Assembly (NCBI GenBank): GCA_903839845.1
Contig: CAIMEA010000207.1
Location: forward strand, 1 to 41,310
Direction: 5' to 3'
Source of the DNA: an uncultured Hyphomicrobiales bacterium
Lineage (GTDB): Bacteria; Pseudomonadota; Alphaproteobacteria; Rhizobiales; Xanthobacteraceae
DNA length: 41,310 bases
In this document: positions 7,763 through 14,956 of the stretch, piece by piece
Numbering within the stretch: the first letter of the stretch is position 1
Layout: each line of letters begins with the position of its first letter
Position numbers and translations under genes: made by a program
The notes under the pieces: generated by a model
Database searches by the model: none
The model's input: the letters and a program-made list of their open reading frames with translations, nothing else
Told to the model about the DNA's origin: nothing

Positions 7763-7886
7763 GTGATTCTCCTGAGGGGGACATTTCGGGGCTTATATGG
7801 CCCGCCGGAGCCCATTCTTCAACACCATTGGCGTCGAATTAAACGATTTAACCCGATACCGCCGCGCTATGGGTTCGCACGCGATT

Positions 7887-8813
7887 TCACGCCTTTAGAT
7901 ATTTGTCGAAAAACGCCTTGGTGTCGGCAAAGGCCTGAAGCTGCACGGCGTCGGGTTTATAGGTGCCGTCGGCTTCGCGCACCGGATAGATAAAGCCGTG
8001 CAGGTCGTGGGCGTAGCTCTTCCAGATCGCATCCTTGCCCATTTCGTGCAGCAGATCGTAGCTGACGCGGAAAATGCCCTGCAATTCGTCGTCGTCGCGC
8101 CCTTGCACAAAGAATGGCGTATCGATCGGCGCGACGCGGGCGCGGGCGACGTCCTCGGTGATGCGGGCGCGCACCTTGGCCGGCTCGCGCATCAGCATTT
8201 TTTCGACATTGAGCAACCCGGTCTTGGGATCGACATGCGCGGTCTCGTCCGGGCGCAGGCGCAGGAATTCATGGCTGGCCGGCTCGCTGGCGACGAAGGC
8301 CTTGAAGCCGTGATATTCGGACGCGATCTTGAGCGCCATCTCGCCGCCGTGGCTGACGCCGATATAGCCGAGCCGGTTGCCGTCGATATAGGGCAGGGTC
8401 TTGCAGTATTCAGCGACCGCGATGGCGTCCTCGTATTCGAGCGGGCCGCGGTTGAACAATTGCCGGTGCTGGCGGCCCGACTGGATCAATTTGCCGATCT
8501 TGTCGTAGGCGTAATCGACCTCGGCGCGATAGCGCATCCAGGCGACCGCGTAACCGGCATCGAGCAGTTGATCCTGGGTCCAGCCTTTGGTGTCGATGTG
8601 ATCGCGCAGCATGGTCATGCCGCCGCCGCCATTTCCGGTGGCGAAAAGGATCAGCGGGAAGGGGCCCTTGCCTTCCGGCTTGCGCATGCCGATCGGAATG
8701 TAAGCGCCATCGACCATCTCGATATACATGAGATCGACCGGATAGCGCGAGCCGGGGACCGGCGCCGTCACCACCACATGTGCGGGATCGAGGGATGAAA
8801 CGGACGCGCTCAT
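7887..8813 (-). CDS. alpha/beta hydrolase (dienelactone hydrolase / acyl-peptidase-like)
   Basis: A 308-residue alpha/beta-hydrolase-fold protein. The N-terminal region (PVDLMYIEMVDGAYIPIGMRKPEGKGPFPLILFATGNG) resembles peptidase S9/DLH entries, with an oxyanion loop GNGGGG. The nucleophile elbow is GVSHGGE (Ser near residue 158), the acid is probably Asp in QGRDDDEL, and the His is in AHDLHGF near the end. No signal peptide is seen, so it is cytoplasmic. The open frame continues upstream to 9233 into arginine-rich sequence with no homology character; the ATG at 8813 starts the recognisable fold. The substrate cannot be told from the sequence. An oddly oriented terminator-like hairpin lies 23 bases upstream. 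Confidence 0.82.
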   Translation of the reverse strand: MSASVSSLDPAHVVVTAPVPGSRYPVDLMYIEMVDGAYIPIGMRKPEGKGPFPLILFATGNGGGGMTMLRDHIDTKGWTQDQLLDAGYAVAWMRYRAEVDYAYDKIGKLIQSGRQHRQLFNRGPLEYEDAIAVAEYCKTLPYIDGNRLGYIGVSHGGEMALKIASEYHGFKAFVASEPASHEFLRLRPDETAHVDPKTGLLNVEKMLMREPAKVRARITEDVARARVAPIDTPFFVQGRDDDELQGIFRVSYDLLHEMGKDAIWKSYAHDLHGFIYPVREADGTYKPDAVQLQAFADTKAFFDKYLKA

Positions 8814-8835
8814 GGGGGCAGCCTCATGCGAGAAT

Positions 8836-8863
8836 AACGGGAGGCGCAGTGTCCCGTTTTTTT
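8836..8863 (+). terminator. intrinsic-terminator-shaped hairpin on the + strand
   Basis: AACGGGA (8836-8842) and TCCCGTT (8852-8858) form a perfect 7-bp stem with a 9-base loop, followed on the + strand by seven Ts (8857-8863). This is a canonical intrinsic terminator, but only for rightward transcripts. The genes on both sides (hydrolase and phoH) run leftward, so no annotated + strand gene ends here. On the - strand the same hairpin sits in the hydrolase leader without a T-run. Confidence 0.6.
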
Positions 8864-8910
8864 CGCCGCGCACAAGCGGGGTGCGGTTGCATTCCCACGG
8901 TCCCGTCAAA

Positions 8911-8942
8911 GCGGGCCGCGCGCAACGCGCGCGCGAACCCGC
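8911..8942 (-). terminator. GC-rich hairpin after phoH
   Basis: GCGGG (8911-8915) and CCCGC (8938-8942) enclose self-complementary alternating CG tracts, giving a long stable hairpin 14 bases past the phoH stop codon. No T-run is present. It could end or stabilise the phoH message. The alternating CG is also compatible with unusual helix forms. Confidence 0.35.
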
Positions 8943-8956
8943 CCTGAGTGTGGACG

Positions 8957-9691
8957 CTAGAGGTGGGCCTCCTCGAATGCATTGACCCACATGGCGCAGA
9001 TGCCGGAGCGGACAATGTCGCCGCGGGTGAACTCGATCACCGGCACCGGCAGGTTCTGCGTGTCGACCAGTTGAATGACCGTACGCAGGCCGCTGTCGCT
9101 GGGCAGATCGCACTGGCTGATGTCGCCGTTGATGACGACGGTACAGTCGTCGCCAATGCGGGTGAGGAAGGTCTTGATCTCGGCCGGCGTCGCGTTCTGC
9201 GCTTCGTCGAGCAGGACGAAAGCGTTTTTCCACGAGCGCCCGCGCATCACCTCGAACGGCACCAGTTCGATCGAGCCGTTCTTGAGGGCGATGTCGTAGG
9301 CCGCCTTGCCGATACGCTCCTTGATGGCTTCGGCGACCGGCGCCGCCCAGGGCGCGAATTTATCCTCGAGCGAGCCGGGGAAGAAGCCGAGCGAGCGGCC
9401 GCAGGGTACGTTGGGCCGCGTCAGGATGATCTTGTCGATGCGGCGGTTGCGGAACAGATCGGCGGCGTGCGTGGCGGCGATCCAGGTCTTGCCGGTGCCG
9501 GCGGGGCCGAGAACGATGACCTGGGGACTTTTACGCAGCGCGTCGAGATAGTCGGCCTGGGTGGGATTGAGCGCTTTTATCGGCGGCAGCGTTCGCTCGG
9601 TTTCGAACTTGCTGTGCTGAAAATTGATGATTTCGGCGGAACCGGACAAACGATCATTGCGGCGTCTCTTCTTGTTCAGGTTCTTACCCAA
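8957..9691 (-). CDS. PhoH family ATPase
   Basis: A short PhoH-like protein (244 residues) with a P-loop NTPase domain: Walker A GPAGTGKTW near residues 50-58, LTRPNVPCGRSLGFFPG after it, and Walker B FVLLDEAQN. The family is linked to RNA metabolism and phosphate or stress responses; the exact role here is unknown. The start is inferred as TTG at 9691 because AAGGAG (9698-9703) sits six bases before it and the protein then begins GKNLNKKRRRNDR, which suits this subgroup. An ATG at 9763 is in frame, but would add sequence without family character and lies inside a palindrome. A lysine/arginine-rich N-terminus may bind nucleic acid. The long upstream region (442 bases) is shared with the divergent diguanylate cyclase. 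Confidence 0.87.
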   Translation of the reverse strand: MGKNLNKKRRRNDRLSGSAEIINFQHSKFETERTLPPIKALNPTQADYLDALRKSPQVIVLGPAGTGKTWIAATHAADLFRNRRIDKIILTRPNVPCGRSLGFFPGSLEDKFAPWAAPVAEAIKERIGKAAYDIALKNGSIELVPFEVMRGRSWKNAFVLLDEAQNATPAEIKTFLTRIGDDCTVVINGDISQCDLPSDSGLRTVIQLVDTQNLPVPVIEFTRGDIVRSGICAMWVNAFEEAHL

Positions 9692-9759
9692 GGCCGACTC
9701 CTTCTTGTGGACTGCAAGGGACACACGGGGAACGCTCGACACCAAACCGCCAAATGACG

Positions 9760-9784
9760 GCATCTCAGATACGACCTGAGATGC
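9760..9784 (-). promoter_or_regulatory. 9-bp perfect palindrome in the phoH leader
   Basis: GCATCTCAG (9760-9768) and CTGAGATGC (9776-9784) are exact reverse complements separated by seven bases. It lies about 70 bases upstream of the proposed phoH TTG start. It could be a protein operator or an RNA leader hairpin. The seven-base spacer fits a hairpin loop better than many operators. Confidence 0.45.
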
Positions 9785-10016
9785 ATCGAACGTGCCAAGT
9801 GGGTTCTGGGGGTAAGCGCTTGAGGCGGCGGGAAAACTGGCGTCAGGGAGGGCTTTGGTCCCGCCTGACCCGGTTATCGTATCGATCCGAAATCGATCAA
9901 CCGCCATGCCGCTAAAGCTAGGCGATTCGCGTGACGGATTCTTAAAAAAAAATCGGGTTCGCGACGGGCGGCGCGCCGTCCGGCGCCCTATGCCGAACAA
10001 GGCTGACAGGCGGTTA

Positions 10017-10037
10017 AAATTGCCGCCAAGGCAATTT
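10017..10037. promoter_or_regulatory. 8-bp perfect palindrome upstream of the diguanylate cyclase
   Basis: AAATTGCC (10017-10024) and GGCAATTT (10030-10037) are exact reverse complements with a five-base spacer, 97 bases before the start codon of the GGDEF gene. The AT-rich arms and short spacer suggest a dimeric regulator operator near the promoter. No regulator gene is adjacent. Confidence 0.4.
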
Positions 10038-10133
10038 GGCTCAATAGGTGATGGTCTTATTTTACGGCCTTTGTATCCAAATCGGCTAACGCTGTGGCTC
10101 TTGTGACTCGTATCGACGTACCGCGCGGAGCCG

Positions 10134-12428
10134 ATGGCAGCGTTTTTCACCGATCAACTCGACTACATCCTGTTTTTTTACGGGCTGGCCTTCATTCTTC
10201 TGGGGGCGATATCCTTTGCAGTGTCGCGCGGCACGCAGCGGACCATGCCGTGGCCCTGGCTGGGCGCCTTCGGCTACATTCATGGCACTGGCGAGTGGCT
10301 TGATCTGCTGGCGCTGATCCTCGGCGACAATTCCGGCTTTGCCGTGGCGCGCACCGCGCTGATGACGGTTTCCTATATTCCGTTGATAGAGTTCGGCCGG
10401 CTGCTTGCGATCAGCCGTGGCCTGCGCGTGCCGGGCAGCTGGATCTATTTGCCATTACTGGCTCTGGTATTCGTCGGATGGTGTCTGGTCGGCGTCAACG
10501 GCGCCAACGCCTTTGCCCGCTATGTACTGGCCTTTCCCGGCGCGATGCTGGTCTGTTGGCTGCTGGCAATACAGGCACGCGATGCGCCGTCGGCGGAAAA
10601 ACGATGGTTGCTGGCGGGCGCCGCAGGCTTCGGCCTTTACGCTCTGGCCGCCGGTCTTGTGGTTCCATCGACGCCCGATTGGGACGGCGATTTTTTCAAC
10701 GGTGACATGTTCATTGCCGCGACCGGCATGCCGATTCAATTCGTGCGTGGCGTACTGGCCTGCTTCCTGTCTTTCGCGATCTGGGTCTATTGGGGCCAGC
10801 GGCTGGTCGTCGAAACGGATTCGGCGCTCTATGCCAAATTCCACAAGCGACAATTTGTGTGGACGATTTCGGCCATGGGCGTGATCCTCATCGCCGGCTG
10901 GCTGCTGACGCAGGTGCTCGGTGGAATCTATAGAGCGAATGTCGAGGAAGAAGCGCTCGGTGACCTAAACCTGATCGCCAGCCGTCTTGCCGGTGAAACT
11001 GCGGCCATCGAAGGAATGGTCCGGGCTCTTGCCGGGTCGCGCTCGGTGGGCGAACTGCTGGCGGGTAACCCGAAGGCCGATCGTGCGCGCGTCGACGACG
11101 TGCTGTCGTTGGAGACCGAGGCATCGGGCGCGAGCCAGGGTTTCATTCTCGACCGCCGCGGCAAGGTGGTTGCGGTAGCGGTGCGCGGCAGCACCGATGA
11201 CGTGACAATCGGACAGGACTTCAGCCAGACCCCGTTTTACAAGACCGCGATTGCCGGGGCGCCGGGCTTTCATTTCACCATCGAGGGCGGCCTTCACACT
11301 CCCAATTATTACGCCAGCTATCCGGTCCGCTCGGGGTCCGGACGTATGGTCGGTCAGACGATCGGCGCCGCGGTTTTCAAAAAACATCTTAGCCGCGTCG
11401 AGAGCGATCTGATGCAATTCGACCGTTCGTTTGCCATGATCGATCGCAATGGCATCGTGCTGCTCACCAATCGCCCGGAGATGCGGCTGCGCGCCGTTTG
11501 GCCGTTACCGGCCGGTTTGATCGACGCATTGTCGGAGGTCTACGGCACGATCAATCCGGCGTCTTTGATGAAACAGGAAACCGTCGGTTCGGTCTGGACC
11601 GTCTTCGACGGCGACCGCGATTATGTGCAGCGGCGCAGCCTCGAACATGGCGACTGGTCGCTGATGACCTGGAAAGTGCCGCAAGGCATTTTTGCCAGCC
11701 GCGTTCTCGGCATCATCATCACCTTGCAAATGGCGATCCTGGCTTTGGTCTATCTGGCAGGCCGCGAACGCTGGATGCACGATAACGTACAACTGGAAAA
11801 ACGGTTTGAGCTGGAGGAGCTGGCGCGCAGTCTCGACAAGCGCGCCGCCACCGACCCGCTGACCGGCCTGTTCAACCGGCGCAAAATCGACCGCAGCCTG
11901 GCCAACGAAATCATGCGGGCGCAACGCTACAAGACGCAGCTGTCATTGATGCTGTTCGACATCGATCATTTCAAGAAGGTCAACGACAATTTCGGCCACC
12001 AGGCCGGCGACGCGGTGCTGGTCGAACTGGCGCGCTATACCGCCGGCCACATCCGCAACACCGACGTGCTGGCGCGCTGGGGCGGCGAGGAATTCGTGAT
12101 TCTTAGTCCCGGCAATAGCGGGCCGATGGGCTGCCTGTTCGCCGGCAATCTGCTCGCCGGTTTCAGAAATCTGAGGATCGCCGACGTCGGCACAATTACC
12201 TGCAGCTTCGGCGTCGCCGAATTCCAGGACGGCGATACGGCGGAAACGCTGCTGGCGCGCGCCGACGACGCGCTGTACCGGGCGAAAAGCAACGGCCGCA
12301 ACCGGATCGAACTGGCCGATCAGTCGCCGGCGCCGGGTACGTCGATTGCACCCGCCGAGGTCTCCAGCGGCGAAGCGCCGGACGCGAAGACGACTTTCGA
12401 GCGCCGACCTGAAGCCAAGGCGATTTGA
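10134..12428 (+). CDS. membrane diguanylate cyclase (GGDEF) with extracytoplasmic sensor region
   Basis: A 764-residue protein predicted to make cyclic di-GMP. Residues 1-250 hold about seven hydrophobic helices of an MHYT/MASE-like membrane module, followed by another helix near 240-265. Residues 270-530 form a periplasmic sensor-like region resembling dCache (DFSQTPFYKTAIAGAPGFH, NYYASYPV). A final membrane segment near 535-555 and a short helical linker (LEKRFELEELARSLDKRAATD) precede the GGDEF domain. The catalytic motif is GGEEF at about residues 650-654, with inhibitory I-site RNTD at 641-644, exactly five residues upstream. It is therefore likely both active and product-inhibited. No EAL domain is present. 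The sensed signal is unknown. Confidence 0.92.
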   Translation: MAAFFTDQLDYILFFYGLAFILLGAISFAVSRGTQRTMPWPWLGAFGYIHGTGEWLDLLALILGDNSGFAVARTALMTVSYIPLIEFGRLLAISRGLRVPGSWIYLPLLALVFVGWCLVGVNGANAFARYVLAFPGAMLVCWLLAIQARDAPSAEKRWLLAGAAGFGLYALAAGLVVPSTPDWDGDFFNGDMFIAATGMPIQFVRGVLACFLSFAIWVYWGQRLVVETDSALYAKFHKRQFVWTISAMGVILIAGWLLTQVLGGIYRANVEEEALGDLNLIASRLAGETAAIEGMVRALAGSRSVGELLAGNPKADRARVDDVLSLETEASGASQGFILDRRGKVVAVAVRGSTDDVTIGQDFSQTPFYKTAIAGAPGFHFTIEGGLHTPNYYASYPVRSGSGRMVGQTIGAAVFKKHLSRVESDLMQFDRSFAMIDRNGIVLLTNRPEMRLRAVWPLPAGLIDALSEVYGTINPASLMKQETVGSVWTVFDGDRDYVQRRSLEHGDWSLMTWKVPQGIFASRVLGIIITLQMAILALVYLAGRERWMHDNVQLEKRFELEELARSLDKRAATDPLTGLFNRRKIDRSLANEIMRAQRYKTQLSLMLFDIDHFKKVNDNFGHQAGDAVLVELARYTAGHIRNTDVLARWGGEEFVILSPGNSGPMGCLFAGNLLAGFRNLRIADVGTITCSFGVAEFQDGDTAETLLARADDALYRAKSNGRNRIELADQSPAPGTSIAPAEVSSGEAPDAKTTFERRPEAKAI

Positions 12429-12504
12429 CGCCGATCAAGGCGCCACTGCCAGCAAACTGCGCTTATGCTGCAAAGCCGAGAAAAGGCTCAGCGAGGGGGC
12501 AAGG

Positions 12505-13287
12505 ATGGCATCGATTTCCGGCAAGACCGATCCCGTGGTGCGGCGCATCAGCGCGACCGATGTGACCGATGCGCTCGGCAAGGGTCTGCGCGACTTCCAG
12601 GCTATGCCGATTTACGGAATGCTGCTGGGCGCGATGTTCGCTGGCGGCGGCAGCATGGCCGTGCTGACGACCACGGCCTTTGGCATGAGCTATCTGTCGT
12701 ATCCGCTGGCCGCCGGCTTCGTGCTGATCGGTCCCTTCGCGGCAATCTTTCTCTACGAACTCAGCCGCCGCCGCGAGGAGGGCAGGCCGATCCAGCTTGT
12801 CGACATCGGCAAGACCGTGATCGGCCGTTCCGAGATCGGCTGGATGGCCTTCGTCACCATCTTCATTTTTGTCATCTGGATCTATCAGGTTCGGCTGTGG
12901 ATGGTGCTGCTGCTCGGCCTGCACGCCTCGTTCGCGAGCCTTCAGCAATTCATCGCCGTGCTGCTGACGACCAATGAAGGCCTGGTGTTCCTGCTGATCG
13001 GCAATATCGTCGGCTCGGTGCTGTCGCTCGTGCTGTTCTCGCTGACCGTGGTGTCATTTCCGCTGTTGCTCGACCGCGATGTCGATTTCATCACCGCGAT
13101 GATCACCAGCGTGCGCGCGGTGGTGATGAGTCCGCTGCCGATGATCGGCTGGGCGGCGGTAATCGTCGTATTAATGATCGTGTCGTGCCTGCCGTATTTT
13201 CTCGGCCTCGTGGTGACCTTGCCGATCCTTGGTCATACAACCTGGCACTTGTACCGGCGCATCGTCGCGCCGGTAGACAAGGGCTGA
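12505..13287 (+). CDS. DUF2189 family integral membrane protein
   Basis: A 260-residue protein with about six hydrophobic helices, including GMLLGAMFAGGGSMAVLTTT, LAAGFVLIGPFAAIFLYE, WMAFVTIFIFVIWIYQ and a C-terminal LGLVVTLPILGHTTWHLYRR. This layout, with the N-terminal ISATDVTDALGKGLRDF segment and a HxxWHLYR-type ending, fits the DUF2189 (COG5473) family of unknown function. The ATG at 12505 follows GAGGGGGCAAGG and starts just before the conserved part; the frame is open further upstream into arginine-rich sequence. It lies 76 bases after the diguanylate cyclase on the same strand and may be co-transcribed, but no functional link is known to me. Confidence 0.82.
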   Translation: MASISGKTDPVVRRISATDVTDALGKGLRDFQAMPIYGMLLGAMFAGGGSMAVLTTTAFGMSYLSYPLAAGFVLIGPFAAIFLYELSRRREEGRPIQLVDIGKTVIGRSEIGWMAFVTIFIFVIWIYQVRLWMVLLLGLHASFASLQQFIAVLLTTNEGLVFLLIGNIVGSVLSLVLFSLTVVSFPLLLDRDVDFITAMITSVRAVVMSPLPMIGWAAVIVVLMIVSCLPYFLGLVVTLPILGHTTWHLYRRIVAPVDKG

Positions 13288-13290
13288 CCG

Positions 13291-13557
13291 TCAGCTCTTG
13301 TTCAGGCCGCAATATCTTTGCGCGCCATTGTCCCAGCAGCCGGTTTTCAAACAGTACGACAATCGCGTGCCGCAGCCGGTGGCGCAGACCGACACGGCGA
13401 CGCGCGCGGTTTTCTTGCAATTGGTCAGGCAGGTTTTTTCCTCGCCGCTGCATTTCATCGGGTCGGCTGCGGCCGCCGGTGCGCCGAGTATCGCGTTGGC
13501 AAGGAGCGTGACGCCAAGGAGCGCGGCTGCGAAAGTTTTGCGGGCGGTTCCATTCAT
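13291..13557 (-). CDS. small secreted cysteine-rich protein
   Basis: An 88-residue protein with a clear signal peptide (KTFAAALLGVTLLANAILGAP, cleavage probably after APAAAA near residue 31). The mature part of about 55 residues has eight cysteines, including two CX3C pairs (CLTNC and CATGC) separated by ten residues, and four other cysteines. Such a pattern suggests a disulfide-stabilised periplasmic protein or a metal-binding one. I do not recognise a named family. It is convergent with the DUF2189 gene (3-base gap) and divergent from the L,D-transpeptidase-like gene, with a CtrA-type site 34-48 bases upstream of its start. Confidence 0.75.
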   Translation of the reverse strand: MNGTARKTFAAALLGVTLLANAILGAPAAAADPMKCSGEEKTCLTNCKKTARVAVSVCATGCGTRLSYCLKTGCWDNGAQRYCGLNKS

Positions 13558-13590
13558 GCGCGACAGCCATAGCTGAGTCGAGCGACCGCA

Positions 13591-13605
13591 TTAAGGCCCG
13601 CTTAA
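13591..13605. promoter_or_regulatory. CtrA-type binding site (TTAA-N7-TTAA)
   Basis: TTAAGGCCCGCTTAA matches the full CtrA consensus spacing TTAA-N7-TTAA and is followed by a C, as in the TTAAC half-site. A third TTAA starts at 13608, within a second copy of TTAAGGCC. A GANTC site (GAGTC, 13575-13579), the CcrM methylation target, is 12 bases away. The box lies in the divergent region between the cysteine-rich protein and the L,D-transpeptidase-like gene. In alphaproteobacteria CtrA controls cell-cycle and envelope genes. Direct binding is inferred. Confidence 0.5.
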
Positions 13606-13641
13606 CGTTAAGGCCTGCATAGTTTTCCCGAACAGAGGCAG

Positions 13642-13659
13642 GCGCGCCGCGCGGCGCGC
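13642..13659 (+). promoter_or_regulatory. 18-bp GC-only palindrome upstream of the DUF2778 gene
   Basis: GCGCGCCGC immediately followed by GCGGCGCGC is a perfect, spacer-free 18-bp palindrome, 39 bases before the start codon at 13699. It is pure GC and could be a strong leader structure, or simply a by-product of high GC. Weak evidence for function. Confidence 0.25.
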
Positions 13660-13698
13660 GGCCGTGGCGTCACTTTTGTTGAGTTCGGGTAAGCGTAG

Positions 13699-14832
13699 AT
13701 GGCGTATCGGACCGCGACGTTTGACGGCGCAGCTTCCTATGAGGGCCGCCGGGTCGCGTCTGGAACCAGGCGCGGCGTGCTGCGCACACTCGTCCGCCAT
13801 TTCATCCTCGCCACCGCTGCGGTCGCCACCGTCGGCCTGACCGGCGCGACAGCCATCGTGGCGTCCGGCTGGTTTCTGGGCACCGCCACTGTCACCAATC
13901 CTTACGCCGCGACCGCCGTGCGTTCCGGACCCGGCCGGCTGGCGCTCGCCGATCCTTCGGCGACGGGGGCGCCTGGAACCAATTTCGACACCGCCTGGGC
14001 ACGGACGCAATCATCACGAATGGCCCAAGGAATCGAGCAGGGCAGGCCGCTCATCATCGAGGTTCCGGAAAGTCCGCCGGTGATCGCGGCAGCGTCGATT
14101 CCCGTACCACTGCCCAAGCCCGAGCAGCCCGAGCAGGCCGTCAGTCTGGATGCGCCGGCGGTATCGCCGGCGGCCTTGCCGATGTTGCGGCCGATCCTGC
14201 CATCGCTGGCGCACGCACCGATCGAGCCGCCGGCCGCGAAGGTCGCCGTCGCGCCGCCCGCCGTCGCCACGTCCGACCAGCGCAGTCTGACGCAAGAGGC
14301 GCACAACAAAGAGCCGGCCGTCGCCGACGCCGACATTCGCACCGCCGTTTATGACATCGCCGCCGCGACCGTCTATCTGCCGAACGGGCAAAAGCTCGAG
14401 GCGCATTCCGGTCTTGGCGAAAGGATGGACGATCCGCGCCACATCAAGGTGCGCATGCGCGGGCCGACGCCGCCGAACGTCTACGATCTGACGTTGCGCG
14501 AGGAACTGTTCCACGGCGTGCGCGCCATCCGCCTCAATCCGGTCGACCGCGACAAGATGTACGGCCGCGACGGCATGCTGGCGCATACGTACATGCTTGG
14601 ACCGAACGGCCAGTCGAATGGCTGCGTCTCGTTCAAGAACTACGACAAATTCCTGCAAGCCTTCCTGAAGGGCGAGGTCGATCGTCTCGTCGTCGTTGGC
14701 GAGCTCGGCAATACATCGTGGCGCACCGCCGCGCGGCAGGCCGGGCCGCGCGCCGGTCCGCCGCGCCGCTATGCGGCCTATAGCGAAGCGCCGGAAAATC
14801 CGAAGCGCGAACGCAGCTTCTGGACGTGGTAG
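13699..14832 (+). CDS. membrane-anchored L,D-transpeptidase-like protein (DUF2778/Tlde1-type domain)
   Basis: A 377-residue protein. One membrane helix near residues 37-57 ([19 protein letters not shown]) follows an arginine-rich N-terminus, so the rest is periplasmic. Residues 60-215 are proline/alanine-rich linker. The C-terminal domain, about 220-345, has the DUF2778 layout: [14 protein letters not shown], then [17 protein letters not shown] carrying the catalytic-type His and Cys, and a basic tail. DUF2778/Tlde1 domains are related to L,D-transpeptidases and modify or cleave peptidoglycan; some are type VI effectors. Here the anchored form and the lack of secretion genes argue for a resident wall enzyme. 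The CtrA-type site upstream would fit cell-cycle timing. Confidence 0.8.
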   Translation: MAYRTATFDGAASYEGRRVASGTRRGVLRTLVRHFILATAAVATVGLTGATAIVASGWFLGTATVTNPYAATAVRSGPGRLALADPSATGAPGTNFDTAWARTQSSRMAQGIEQGRPLIIEVPESPPVIAAASIPVPLPKPEQPEQAVSLDAPAVSPAALPMLRPILPSLAHAPIEPPAAKVAVAPPAVATSDQRSLTQEAHNKEPAVADADIRTAVYDIAAATVYLPNGQKLEAHSGLGERMDDPRHIKVRMRGPTPPNVYDLTLREELFHGVRAIRLNPVDRDKMYGRDGMLAHTYMLGPNGQSNGCVSFKNYDKFLQAFLKGEVDRLVVVGELGNTSWRTAARQAGPRAGPPRRYAAYSEAPENPKRERSFWTW

Positions 14833-14956
14833 CGGCATAAGTACCGGACGGGCAGGCGCGCTTGCCCCGGCGGCTGGCGGTTGTTACCTAACCCCCGGAC
14901 TCAAAAGTTGCCTTGGCCGGATTTATCGGCCTTTCCCCGTCGCCGAAAAGCCGAAA

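Larger units (their letters stand above)
9692..10133. other. 442-base divergent intergenic region with two palindromes
   Basis: This region lies between phoH (-) and the diguanylate cyclase gene (+). It holds two perfect inverted repeats (9760-9784 and 10017-10037), a nine-base A run near 9943-9951 and a local GC-rich stretch (9960-9990). No gene is credible: the open frames crossing it lack ribosome-binding sites and family features. It most likely carries the promoters and operators of the two divergent genes. Confidence 0.55.

Noticed and set aside
7847-7862. Possible CtrA site (two TTAA motifs) upstream of the DUF6481 gene
   Set aside because: The two TTAA motifs are five bases apart, not the seven required by the CtrA consensus.
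9930-9990. Possible intrinsic terminator (GC hairpin plus nine A/T)
   Set aside because: About ten bases separate the hairpin from the T-run on the minus strand, and it lies upstream, not downstream, of the minus-strand gene.
13291-13557. Small Tim-like chaperone homologue
   Set aside because: The twin CX3C spacing is similar, but the spacer is short, extra cysteines are present and Tim proteins are eukaryotic; the likeness is only in the pattern.
14847-14868. GGGCA..TGCCC hairpin between the DUF2778 gene and metG
   Set aside because: The stem is short, partly wobble-paired and has no T-run, so it is not distinguishable from GC-rich chance.
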